Source of the DNA: Pascua guehoae
Taxonomy: Eukaryota; Basidiomycota; Tremellomycetes; Trichosporonales; Trichosporonaceae
NCBI GenBank assembly: GCA_001600415.1
Contig: BCJX01000004.1
Location: 2,193,064-2,257,063, forward strand
Direction: 5' to 3'
Length of the DNA: 64,000 nucleotides
Part shown: positions 45,589 through 56,168 of the stretch, piece by piece
Layout of the letters: each line of letters begins with the position of its first letter
Position numbering within the stretch: the first letter of the stretch is position 1
The notes under the pieces: generated by a model
Databases searched by the model: none
Seen by the model: only the letters and a program-made list of their open reading frames with translations
What the model was told of the DNA's origin: nothing
Program-made: the position numbers and the translations under genes

Positions 45589-46604
45589 TTAGGCCTCGAG
45601 CTTCTTGAGGTTGGGGTGCAGCTTGGGCTCGACGGCGAGGACACGGCCGACGACCTTCTTGATCACCTGCTCGCGGTTCTTGGCAAACTCGTCGTCGAGC
45701 TTGGCAAGCTGCTCCTTGGTCGAGCTGTCGATGGTCGACTGCGAGGACGTGGTCTGGCTCGAGTGCTGTTGGAAGTCAACCGGGTTTCAAGGTCATGTGG
45801 TAGAGTTGTGAGGGAAGAGAGCGCGGAGTGATAGCAAAATGGAAGGGAAAGTGTCAGCATCTCCTCTGGTGATCTAGGTCGGGGGCAATGGAGCGAGATC
45901 GGATGGAGTGGTCCGCCGGCCACGACAACAACACAAGGTTGTGTTGTGTTGATCCGGCCCAGACGGGTAGGCCAAACTCGATGATCCACGCGCCGGCGCC
46001 AACCACCCGCCCAGCCCAAACAACTCACGTCGGCCTCAAACTGCTTGAACTCCTTGTCCTTCAGCGCCTTGTACTCCTCAATCTCCTTGGCGGCTTCGGA
46101 GCGCGCGTCCTTGAGCTTCTGGACACGGTCTGGCGGTCAGCAAACGCATGAAAGAAGGTGTCCAAAGGGGAACACATTCAAATGGCGGGTCTGAAGTGCA
46201 CGATCCAGGAGAACATTCTTGAAGTGACGATGCGACGCATGCCACTCAGAACGAGGGCAAAGTGGGCCCGCGGGCTGCAGCACCAAGCACGGCGGCAACA
46301 CATGTATCGCTGTTGACGGGGACAAGTGCCAGTATCATATCGGGCAGGTGCGTCCCGGTACGCCTACCCTGCACCATCTCGCTGTTCTCCCATAAACAGG
46401 ATCCGACTCTGCCTCTAACATCCACCAGGACGTGCATGACCGCGCACCCCGGCTCACAACACGAGAGCAACACTCACACTGGCGAGCCTTCTGGACAACC
46501 TTGGCCGCCTCCTTCTCGGCCTCAAGCAGTGTCTGGATTCCTTGCGAGTTGGCCGCCTGCGTGTCAGTTCTCATCCTCCAGTGCACGAGCATAGGACGCA
46601 CCAT
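45589..46604 (-). CDS. VMA10: V-type proton ATPase subunit G
   Basis: Four exons on the minus strand: 46604-46602 (the ATG alone), 46556-46478, 46129-46029 and 45765-45589; 119 aa, close to the usual length of about 115. The sequence reads AANSQGIQTLLEAEKEAAKV, then VQKARQYRVQKLKDARSEAA, and ends in a helical tail 'QVIKKVVGRVLAVEPKLHPN'. This is the diagnostic N terminus of subunit G of the V1 peripheral stalk, which couples ATP hydrolysis to proton pumping into vacuoles and endosomes. The first intron (46557-46601, 45 nt) follows the start codon immediately and has GTGCGT and CTGAC...CAG signals. The long introns 46130-46477 and 45766-46028 make up most of the locus. Divergent from symplekin. 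Confidence 0.93.
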
Positions 46605-46899
46605 CGTGTAGTGTAGGATGGATAGTGAGGGAGATGGGGGCGGGGTGTGGATGGTGACGACCGTCAAGCGCGCGGGTGGTTGCATCGCCATGACACCAAC
46701 GAGGCAACAAGGGACGACAGACGGCCCGTATCAGCCCAGTGACGCAACGGGACCAAAAATGCCACGGCATTAAATGCTGAATGACACAGGCACTCTTGCC
46801 TCCTCCGCCAGCGTCAACTCACTCGCGAGTTCAGTCCCGAGACTTGCAATTGACCTGTTTACTCGTACCTCTTTCACAACCCCAGGACGCTGCGGCACA
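46605..46899. promoter_or_regulatory. Bidirectional promoter, VMA10 / symplekin
   Basis: 295 bp between the two start codons of divergent housekeeping genes. No TATA box; CA/CT-rich leader just before the symplekin ATG (TTTCACAACCCCAGG). Confidence 0.5.
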
Positions 46900-49800
46900 A
46901 TGTCGCTCTACGCCGACGAGGAGATTGACCTCTACCCCTCGCTCCCGGGCGCGGGGGCGGCGTCTGCGCCGACCGACCCGCTCCAGGCACTCACCGTCGC
47001 GCTCTCCCAGCAGGCCGAGACACCCGCCCAGGCAGAGGCGCTGCTCGCGGCCGGCGAGCGGTTCGAGGAACATCCAGACAAGCTGCCAGACCTGTGCACC
47101 AAGCTGCTCCCTATGGTGGTCGATGGCGGCGACAGCTTGCTGCGCGCGTGGGCGCTCGACATGCTGGCGCTCACCGTCGGCCGCGCGGGATTGAGTGGGA
47201 GTGTAAAGCTTGATGGTGGGTCCCAGGCTACCTGGCACTTGCTAACCCATCAGTCGCACAGTCGTCGCTCGAGTCGCTTGACCGTCTCCTGCAGTCGGGG
47301 TCGGTCGCGACTATCCGCGCAGTGATCCCAATCTTTAGCACAGTCTTCACCATGGTCTTCCGATACCTGTGAGCCGCACATCTCTATTGTCCCCCACCCA
47401 GCGTCGCTTACGCCCAGCGCAACTGCAGGTCAGGCGGGAGCGCCCTTGAACGACGTGTTCCAGGCGTCTAAAGAGCGTATCCTCTCGCTCGTCCTTAACC
47501 CCAACGCCCAGCCGCAGAGCGTGGGAATCAAGGCGGCAGCTTGGAAGTTTGTCCAAAAGGTCCTCCTCGTCGGCACCCGTGCCCCAGGATCAGATCCTCG
47601 GGTTAGTACTACCTACTCTCAATTGCCCAGAACTAACTCTTCTTCAGTTGCAAGCGCGCATGGTCGATCCCAGCATTGCGCTCATCCAGCCGGGCTCGGT
47701 GCTCAACGCCGCCAAGCTCGAGGAAGAAGCCAACCATTTGCGGACACAGCTGGTAACGCAGCTGTACGCCCTCGATGACCCAGCCGTTTTGCACCCCATC
47801 ATCAACTCGCTGCCCCCGCTTGTCAAGGCGCGACCGACGTTGGGCCACCTGCTCGTCTCGTCCATGGCTGCATGGACACCAACCGCTATGGAGGCCGCCC
47901 GGCGACCACCCATGCAGATCCGGGCTGTGGAAAAGTCGCTCCGTTCAGTCATGGGCCACCTTGCCAGGTAAGCTAGCTGAAACGTGAACTAGCTGACAGA
48001 CAGAATCCCTGCATTGGTTGGCTTTTCGGCCCAACTGAACGACGCACTGCTCCGCCAGAAGCAGCGGATGGAAATGGCATGGGCGGCAGACGCCGACGAG
48101 CGCCGCATGCGCCGCGCCAACATTGCCGCGGGGGCAAAGCATGTTCTCGAGGCCGATGCCGAGTCGAGCGCCGGTGCGGCCAAGCGTGCACGCATCGATG
48201 TCCAGCTCGGATCAGCAGACGGACGCGGCGCGGTCATGGTTGATGTGTCGTCGCTTGACCTGGAACCCGTCATTGACGTGGTCATGGCCGGTCTGGCGGC
48301 CATCTCTGACGAGGCACTGGCCAGTGCATTCGAGAATGCAAGAAAAGCAATCCTGGACGACGCACCTGACGCGGTTCATGTGCTGGCACCGGTTTTGTTC
48401 AAACCAGAGGAAGAGGCTGAGGTTATCAACCCATTGGAGATGGACCTGGACGACGAGGAGGAGCTGCTGGTGCGTTGCTGTTCTAGCCACAGTTTCTTGC
48501 TAACCCCCAGCCGGAGCTTGCAGAGCCTGAAGCCGAAGAGACGGTCACGATTGCAGACTTCCGTCTGCCGCCTCCTGAACCTTTGGCCCCTGATGAAAAG
48601 GAGACTCTGGTCGACGTCGCAGTGCATCGTATATGGGATACTGGGTCTGACCTGTCCCACTTGGCAGACCTCAAGATTTCCGACGGTCCCCGCTCTGCTG
48701 TTCAGCCAAAGGAGATGTGGATGCTCTTGTTGGCACGCATATCGTCTCGCGGTGGTGAGGACAAGCGACGGCTCATTGGAGACTTTGTGGCACGGGACTT
48801 CAAGGTCCGGTCAAAGTTTGCGACAGTGTGGCTCAACGAGGAATGGCTGTCGAAGCGACGAGGCGAGGCCAACCAGTATGAGGCTGGCTTGATGGCCATT
48901 CTCAACGCCTACATTCCCACCATTGACTCGACCGACACCAACCAGTCCAACCAGTCGCTGTCCCAGTTCCTTCTCAGTCTGCCCGAGCTCCCTGAGGCGG
49001 CGATCGACTCACTCGAGCCCCTCTGCGAAGACCAGGACCGCACCATTGTCGGATTCTACTGCCTGCGCGCGCTCGTCGAGCACCGCCCACCTATCCGCCC
49101 GCGTGTGCTCCAGACGCTCTTGCAGTTTTGCACCCACCCCGACCGCAAAATCCGTTTCACGGCCATTGCATCTGTGCGCCGCTGGGTACCAAACGCGCCC
49201 ATGTCTGCTGCTGTCGTCGCGTACGCCCTCGGTGTCCTGCGCAGGCTTACCGTGCCAAAGGAGGGCGACGAGGCCATGGTCGAGGATGGCGAAGAGGTGG
49301 AAAAGCCAGTCGAGTCCAAGTTTCTCGTCGACGTGGATCCCGAAAAGCCAGAAACCATCTCGCAGCACGTCGAACTTGCGTTTGCGCTCTCCAGGCGCGA
49401 CCAGGACCTTCTGGACAACATCTTTAGCCTCTTCCCTCACTTCCCACCTACGCTGCAGACCACAGTGGAGGAGATGCTTGCGCCGCTCATCAAGTCGCTC
49501 GGACCGACAACGAAGCTCCTGGACATTCTGCGCAACTTCCCAGAAGGCGCCGACAAGCTCGCTTTGCGCGTCGTCACAACCTTGTCTGCAGAAGGATCAG
49601 GTCCTGTGCTCGTTGGTGTTATTCGCACGCTGATGACTGAACGCGAAATTGACCCCCGCTTCATCATCCCTGTGATCAGCGAACTGGACAAGGTGGGTGG
49701 ACTTGCCCGTCGTGTTTTTGGCTAACCCACCAGGCGGAAATCGAGAGCCAGATCCCGCGTATCGTCTCGCTCCTCCGCACGCCCGATGCGCGCGACGTCG

Positions 49801-50429
49801 TGCGCACTGCGTTTGCCTCGGCGCTGCAAAAGATGACTCCTGCCGACCTGCTCGTGTGCTTGCATTCGGAAAAGGCTGGTCTGGCGCCGACCGTCCAAGG
49901 TGAGCCATTTCAACCCCACGCTGCCATGTACTAACCCGCAGCCATCGGCATCTGTTTTTCAATGACGACCGTATTCCGTTCAGACGTCCTCGCCAACGCA
50001 ATGCAGCGGATCGTCGACCAGGCCGCCCCTCTCCCAGTATGCTTTGTCCGCACGGTCATCCAGGCAGTCACGACGTACAAGTCGCTCGTGCCGTTTGTGG
50101 CCAACAGCGTCCTGCCCAAGCTTGTGGTCAAGCGCGTATGGGAGATTCCCGAGCTGTGGGAAGGGTTTGTACACCTCGTCCGCGTGCTCGGCCGCGCGAG
50201 CTTTGGCGCCCTCCTCCAGATGCCCCTGGAGCAGATCCGCGAGGTTGTGGAGAAACTGCCCGCGCTCAAGGCCCCGCTCAAGACGTTCCTCGCAAACAAG
50301 CCCGCGGCAAGGAACCAGCTCGCTTCTGTGGGTTTCGCTACTTCGACGTCAGTGCTGACCCACCAGATTTTCGGCGACGACACTCCCCCGGCCGCTGCGC
50401 CAGCCACCGCCACTGCTACGGCGGCGTGA
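46900..50429 (+). CDS. PTA1: Symplekin/Pta1-like mRNA 3'-end processing scaffold
   Basis: Eight exons in phase: 46900-47215, 47254-47368, 47418-47601, 47648-47967, 48004-48469, 48511-49692, 49734-49899, 49942-50429; about 1078 aa. A further 39-nt in-frame intron near 50330-50368 (GTGGGT...CACCAG) may be removed. The N terminus 'MSLYADEEIDLYPSL' leads to HEAT-like helices ('ATIRAVIPIFSTVFTMVFRY', 'KAAAWKFVQKVLLVGTRAP'), then 'IPALVGFSAQLNDALLRQKQ', 'HRIWDTGSDLSHL', and the conserved C-terminal symplekin domain: 'IRTLMTEREIDPRFIIPVIS', 'LLRTPDARDVVRTAF', 'NAMQRIVDQAAPLPVCFVRT', 'LPKLVVKRVWEIPELWEGFV'. It scaffolds the cleavage and polyadenylation factor in the nucleus. Nearly every intron ends in CTAAC closely followed by CAG. 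Confidence 0.92.
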
Positions 50430-50711
50430 TCCGGCACACATCAGACATCAGCTCAGTTATAGCGCATGCATGTTGTATGGCATACGCGAGTGGGAGCTGC
50501 TAGAGGGAAGAGGTGCAACGGGAGTGTAATTGTTTCATATTTGTCACGGCGCAAGTGGGGTTTGTGACGAGAATGTTGCAGAATCGTAAACAGAAGGGAA
50601 ACAAGGTCGAAACTGAAGCTGATGAAGACAAGCAGCGTGACACTGTCGTGTGGTCATGATGTGACAAGAATATACATGCAGTTTGTTCTCTCGATATACT
50701 GATACCCGCTA

Positions 50712-52844
50712 CTACTTTACAAGTACCGGCACTGTGTGCGGTGCGACCTCCAAATGGGCAAACTCGACGCCGAGGTCGTACGCCCTCGCAGGCTGGTTTG
50801 CAGAGGCTTCCGGACGACCCTCGTCGTAGGTCAGTCCGAAGCCGCGGACATAGCGGTTCCCGTCTGCGTCGACGTAGACGTACTTGCGTCCGCCCATGAA
50901 CTTTTCCTTGTCGTAGCCCGGGACGTCGTTTGGCGAAGCGCACACGCCGTGTTCGTCGACTGCAATGGCCTCGTTGGAGATGGGCAGGGAGAGGGGCAGG
51001 ATGCCGGTGGGGCTAAACTGGCCGACAATGGCGTCAAAGAGCGTGTCGGTGTGCGTGTCGAATCCGATGACGAGGGCGTCGGCGATCTGCTCGAGGTTGC
51101 CCGGGAGCCATGCGAGGATGACGTTGAGGCCGACGACGAGTGTCTCGACGCTGTCGCGGATGGCGCGGATCTTTGTCAAGTTTACGTTTGTCGCCTCGTG
51201 GATCTCGAGGTCCATGAGGCCCGTGGCGGAGAAGTAGTCGCCGGTGAACGGGTTTGCAAACACGACGGCGACGTCGGCGGCGCGGTAGTCGGTCGTAAAG
51301 TCGATATCGGGGTGGGCGGCCGCGAGGCGGTCACGGAGAGCGTCGAGCTTTGCGACCTTGAGGTCCTTTTCGAAGAGCTCGACGTAGACGCGCTTGCCCG
51401 CAAGGTCGGCGGGGCGGAGGGGGAGGGTGTGTTTGTGGTTTTTGGCGAGGACGACCGAGCGGCGGTGTGCGTCTGCGGCCTCTGCCTCGAATGCGGGGTT
51501 GGCGACGACGCGGTCGGCGTTTTCGGGGTCGACGTAGGGGTTCTCAAAGAGGCCGAGCTGGAAGAGTTCGATGAGGAGGAGCTTGGCGGCCTCGTCGAGG
51601 CGGGCGTGCGTAAACTTGCCCTCGAGGTAGGCGGTGCGGATGGAGGGGAGGTCGTTTGTGTCTGCGATAATGTCTGTGCCGGCGGAAATGGCCCGGCCGG
51701 CGCGGTCGGGGACAGACAGGTGCTCGACGCCCCAGGCCATCTTGGAGAGGATGCCAGAGTCGGAATTGATGTAACCCCTGTGGCCCATGGAGCGGAGGAG
51801 GCCGAGGACCTCCTTGTTGAACGCAAAGCCGACGTCTTCAAAGTCGACCAGGCGGCCCTGGGGCGCCGCCGACTTGTCCCTTGATGGGATGGCGTAGTAG
51901 GGCATGACGCTCGATGTGCCCGCGTCAATGGCGGCCTGGAACGGCGGGAGGTGGTACGCCTCGAGCGACCCGGGCGTCGGGTAGACGTTCCACTTGCCCT
52001 CCTCGTAGTGCGGGTCAAACCCGTTTTCGCGCGCGCCGCCACCTGGGAAATGCTTGGTGGTGAGCGCGACGCCGTCGGGCGCCACGCCGTCCTCGCCCTG
52101 AAACCCGCGCACGACCGCATCCATCGCGCGCGCGTTGAACGTCGGGTCCTCGCCAAACGTCCCGTTGGTCCGGAACCACCGCGGGTCCGTCACCGTGTCC
52201 GCCATGTACATGTACCCCTTGCGGAGGCCCGACGCGACCCACTCCTGCCGCGAGCAAGCGGCAAACTTGCGGATCAGGTCCACGTCCCCCGTCGCCGCCA
52301 GCCCGAGCGTTCCGGGCCACTGCGTAAAGTCCTTGTCGTCGGGCCGCGCGCCCATCTTGAAACCCCCGGCCTCATTCTTCGAGTTTGCAGCCACAATCAC
52401 CGGGATGCCCCAGCGCGTCGTCTCGGCCACCTCGTTCATCGCATTCACCCACCGCGCAATCCGCCCGCCCGTAGGCGTCTCGCGCATGATAAAGTGCCGC
52501 ATGTGCATGGCCGTAATCTGCTCCGTCGTCCCCTCGTACGGCAGGCCCGCCGTATTGTGCGGGTCATTCTTGATCCGGTGGTACTGCTCGTCCAACGCGC
52601 CATCGTGGCTCGTGTGCGCCGCGTCCTTTTGCGAAATCCCCATCGAACGCGAGTTGATCACCAACAGTCCCAACTTTTCGTCCGGCGACATACGCGCCAC
52701 CAGGTCGGCTGCCCGCTCGGCCGCGCCCAGCCGCCAGTCCTCGAACGGCGCAAGAACTCCGTCGCCGTCCAGGTCCCGGAACTGCAGACCGTCCACCTCG
52801 ATAATCTTCTTCACGCGGCTGCCCAGCGGGATTTGCTTCACCAT
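50712..52844 (-). CDS. Glycoside hydrolase family 3, bacterial-type, intronless
   Basis: One uninterrupted frame of 710 codons. The N terminus has 'FRDLDGDGVLAPFEDWRL' followed by 'AADLVARMSPDEKLGLL', a combination I associate with bacterial GH3 enzymes. Core motifs are 'KHFPGGGARENGFDP' (residues 264 on) and 'GYINSDSGILSKMAWG' with the likely nucleophile D362. A beta-sandwich C-terminal domain follows ('VVLAKNHKHTLPLRP', 'GILPLSLPIS', 'RYVRGFGLTYDEG'). No signal peptide, so it probably acts inside the cell on imported oligosaccharides or glycosides. It should hydrolyse a beta-linked gluco-, xylo- or N-acetylglucosaminide; the exact sugar cannot be told. GC-ending codons and lack of introns set it apart from its intron-rich neighbours. 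It shares a 0.93-kb promoter with a divergent MFS transporter. Confidence 0.88.
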   Translation of the reverse strand: MVKQIPLGSRVKKIIEVDGLQFRDLDGDGVLAPFEDWRLGAAERAADLVARMSPDEKLGLLVINSRSMGISQKDAAHTSHDGALDEQYHRIKNDPHNTAGLPYEGTTEQITAMHMRHFIMRETPTGGRIARWVNAMNEVAETTRWGIPVIVAANSKNEAGGFKMGARPDDKDFTQWPGTLGLAATGDVDLIRKFAACSRQEWVASGLRKGYMYMADTVTDPRWFRTNGTFGEDPTFNARAMDAVVRGFQGEDGVAPDGVALTTKHFPGGGARENGFDPHYEEGKWNVYPTPGSLEAYHLPPFQAAIDAGTSSVMPYYAIPSRDKSAAPQGRLVDFEDVGFAFNKEVLGLLRSMGHRGYINSDSGILSKMAWGVEHLSVPDRAGRAISAGTDIIADTNDLPSIRTAYLEGKFTHARLDEAAKLLLIELFQLGLFENPYVDPENADRVVANPAFEAEAADAHRRSVVLAKNHKHTLPLRPADLAGKRVYVELFEKDLKVAKLDALRDRLAAAHPDIDFTTDYRAADVAVVFANPFTGDYFSATGLMDLEIHEATNVNLTKIRAIRDSVETLVVGLNVILAWLPGNLEQIADALVIGFDTHTDTLFDAIVGQFSPTGILPLSLPISNEAIAVDEHGVCASPNDVPGYDKEKFMGGRKYVYVDADGNRYVRGFGLTYDEGRPEASANQPARAYDLGVEFAHLEVAPHTVPVLVK

Positions 52845-53775
52845 TGTCGTTGTCGTCTCGTGTCAGTCGTGTAGAGAGGTGCGCAATGTGTGTGTGTGTG
52901 TGTGTGTGTGTGTTGGTGGGGGCGGGGGAGGGGGAGCTGTCTGCATTTCCCTCTTCGCGAGACAACGTCAATATATGCCCAACTCGGCAGCCTTGTCGCA
53001 GTCGCCCATCTCACGACCGGCCCGGCGCCACCGGCCATGAACGCCGCCGTTCCTATCAACCCGCAGCAACAACATGGTGGAGACAGCAGGCAACTGGAAC
53101 TGGCGGTACTGTAGTGAGGTGACGACGACGGCAATAGACATGGATATTGCGTTCCACCCCACCCCACAGGCTTGACATCTGCCACACCCGGCACAGACAT
53201 CCGTACATCCGCACAGACATCCCGAAGCCAAGCGGGGCCGTTCGAGCCGTTCATGGCAAGGCCACGTGTCAAAAACACCGCAACCGCGCAACCGAGCGCC
53301 GCGCGCAGCCGCATGCCGGAAAAGCTCCGCTCGGCGCACTCGGCCGCACAGAGGGGTTTTTCCGGAGAGAATGACTACCGTGAGATGAGTTACGTAAATT
53401 TGGTAGCCAGTGCGGACACACTTCCGCACCTTGCACCTCAGCCCCGACTGCGCCGGACAAATCAGGCACCAATGGGGCAATACTATCCTGATATTCTATT
53501 GGATGTCCTAGTTGAAGATCCGATCTCGGCCCCGCCCGCTCGTTCAGCTTAATCAGACAATCACAAATCTGCAACTCGTATATCCCCACTCCATCGTTGC
53601 AGACCTGAAAAGCCCGAAGCGACGATGGTACATATATACGAGTCGCCGTTGGGGTATGCGTACTGACTAGCCCTACTCACCACCCACTACAGTTGTCTCT
53701 ACTACTGCCTGACCTACTTGGACCGTATCCACACCCATACCACTTTACTTCACTCTCCCCACTACGTCCGCACCA
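52845..53775. promoter_or_regulatory. Bidirectional promoter, GH3 / MFS transporter, with (TG)n tract
   Basis: 0.93 kb between divergent ATGs. A (TG)n tract of about 24 nt lies at 52887-52911, only about 45 bp upstream of the GH3 start, next to a G-rich stretch. On the MFS side an ACATATATACG TATA-like element is at 53630-53640, about 140 bp upstream of its ATG. Confidence 0.45.
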
Positions 53776-55651
53776 ATGGACCACGACAAGGAAGACCTTG
53801 GGTCGTCGGCATCCCCGTCACCCACGGTAACGCTCTACCGCCGCCAGACGCGCGATGAGGAGCGTGCAGAGCGACTCCGGGGTGAAGTCCCTATCGATCT
53901 CGTCGGCGCGGTCCTTGAGAAGACGGACGCGTTTGTCGTCACATTCGAGGGCGCCGATGACCCGCGGAACCCGCAAAACTGGCCGTGAGTGTCACAGCAA
54001 CCTGCGAAAGCGAAGCATCATTTGGACTACAGCTGACGCGTACCGCAGAACCCGCAAGAAGATTCTCCAGACTGTGATCATCACGCTGGCGACCATGTGG
54101 GCAGGCATCAACTCTTCCATCCTGAGCGGCGCGTCGCCGAGCCTCTCAGCGCACTTTGGCACCAGCACCCTCGTGGCCGAGCTCGCCAATGGCATGTTTG
54201 TGAGTGGCCCTTTCAACACCTTTTACATCCACTGACACGGCGCAGGTGTTTGGGTTCGCTGCGGGCCCGCAAATCTTTGGCCCCCTCTCCGAGGTCCTGG
54301 GGCGTAAGTGGCCCCTGGTTCTGGGCCACTTTGTCGCAGCCATGTTCAGCATCCAGACGGCCGGCGCGTCCAACGTCGCGACGGTGATGTTGGGGCGCTT
54401 CTTTGGCGGCGTCTTTGGCGCGGCGCCGTACGCGATTGGCGGCGGCTGGTTCCACGACGTGTACGACAACACGTACGTGCAGACGGGCATTGCCTTCTTT
54501 GCCGCCGCGACTGCAGGGGGTCCGACACTGGGTCCCGTCATTGGCGCGGGTCTCTCGGCGAGCTCGCTCAACTACGGATGGCGCTGGACAGGCTGGTTTA
54601 TGACCGCGTTCGGCATCCTCATCACCGTCCTCCTGGCCACATTCCTCGACGAGTCGTACGCGCCGGCCATTCTCAAGCGCGAGGCCATGAAGCGCAGGCG
54701 CACCACGGGAAACTGGGCGTGGCACTCGGAACTCGATACCGTCGTCATTACACCAAAGGATATCATGCTCCGATACGTCCTCCGCCCCATCAAGATGCTC
54801 TTCACCGAGCCCAGTGAGTCCCAAACACGAACCGGTTGTTGGTCACTCCCGCTGACGCCCAGTGCTCCTCGTCATCACAATCTACATGTCCTTTGTCTAC
54901 GGCCTGCTCTACATGCTCACGTCGGCGCTGCCCATCATCTACGGCGAGATGCGCGGCTACGGCCAGGTCGTGTCCGTCCTCCCCTTCCTCTCCATGTTTG
55001 TCGGCATCATGTGCGGCGCAGGCCTCATCATCCTCGACCGCGGACGGTACGTGCGCAAACTCAGGGAGACGGGCGAGGACAGCATCCCTGAGCAGCGCTT
55101 TATTCCCATGGGCGTCGGTGCTGTTATTCTGCGTGAGTACGCAAGGTGTGGGCTTTTATTGGCTTGCCAGAGAGTCCACACCCACTTCAATAACTTGTCA
55201 CTGACAGACAGCAATCGGCCTCTTCTGGTTCGCCTTTACCGGCCCGGCGCAGACAAGCTCGCCGTGGCCCTCTATCGTCGCCGTCGGCGTCGCCATGTGC
55301 GGCATGGTCCTCGTATTCGAGACGGGTATTCTGCACATGATTGACAGTGAGTACCAAGTCGAATCCGTTTCTTCGCACCTTCGCACCGCACCGCAGCGCA
55401 CCCCGTTGCTAACGCCAGTGTACAAATCATTTGCAAACTCGGCCATTGCCGCCAACACACTGGCGCGCTCACTCGCCGGCGGCGCGTTCCCCATCTTTGT
55501 GCCCGCCATGGTACACAACCTCGGCTGGGAGTCGACATGGGCCATGGCCCTGCTCGCCTTCATCTCGCTCGCGTTGGCGCCCATCCCCCTCGTCTTCTGG
55601 TACATTGGGCCCAAGCTGCGCGCCATGTCGAAGTTTTCTCTCGAGCTTTGA
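53776..55651 (+). CDS. MFS transporter, DHA1 (drug:H+ antiporter-1) type
   Basis: Six exons in phase: 53776-53984, 54049-54199, 54246-54813, 54863-55132, 55212-55346, 55419-55651; 521 aa. A hydrophilic N terminus ends in 'DPRNPQNWP', the usual motif just before TM1 of fungal DHA1 proteins. TM segments include 'LQTVIITLATMWAGINSSIL', 'VFGFAAGPQIFGPLSEVLGR' (loop 2-3 motif GPLSEVLGRK), 'FFGGVFGAAPYAIGGGWFHD', 'TAGGPTLGPVIGAGLSAS', 'LVITIYMSFVYGLLYMLTSA' and 'GWESTWAMALLAFISLALAP'. Twelve TMs are expected at the plasma membrane, with a central cytosolic loop. The substrate is unknown; the family moves drugs, polyamines and small organics. Being divergent from the GH3 gene hints at a shared regulator, but DHA1 proteins are not typical sugar importers. 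Confidence 0.9.
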
Positions 55652-56168
55652 ACGGACAACTGGCGTAGGCCACTTTGCAGCGTGCTGGGATTAAACAATA
55701 GATAATATAGACATATAGACGAGGAAATGTAACATACAGTACAGTATTATAGCTCGCGCATTCAGCCCCACACACCAAAGCGACTTTATCGAGACGCCTC
55801 GGCCGATGCGGGGGTACACGGGGTAGTCACCAAGTGAAACGGGCACAGGGGTGAGCTATTTCGAGTTATTTATCGAGTCCCCCCTGATTGGTGCACGGTG
55901 TGTGGGTGGGTGATCGTCGGGAGAATGACGTCGGGAAAGGAGTCACCCTGGGTCCAGAACAACCGAGAGAAATGAGATGGCGGGCGGTTCGGGGTCGTCT
56001 ATTATTCCGCCAACGCTGCTGGCGGCCTCTCGGTCTCGGTCATTGATATCCCATCCCACCTGGGTCGTTTTCTGTTGTTGTCATCCGACATCTCTTTTTT
56101 TTTTTCTCTTTTCTGTTCATTTCACAGCGCATCCCCGTGGATTCACACACGTCGATACACGCACAACA
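55652..56168. promoter_or_regulatory. Promoter region of the CPDase-like gene
   Basis: About 0.5 kb between the MFS stop and the next ATG. A run of 11 T residues and CT-rich sequence (56095-56120) precedes the start, a common fungal core-promoter style. A palindromic TACAGTACAGTATTATA word is at 55735-55750. Confidence 0.4.

Noticed and set aside
50736..51884. Open frame of about 380 codons on the plus strand
   Set aside because: Antisense to the GH3 gene; its Val/Asp/Glu-rich composition is the reverse complement of GH3 codons.
51182..52156. Ser/Arg/Thr-rich frame of about 320 codons on the minus strand
   Set aside because: Out-of-frame shadow of the GH3 gene on the same strand, with no conserved sequence.
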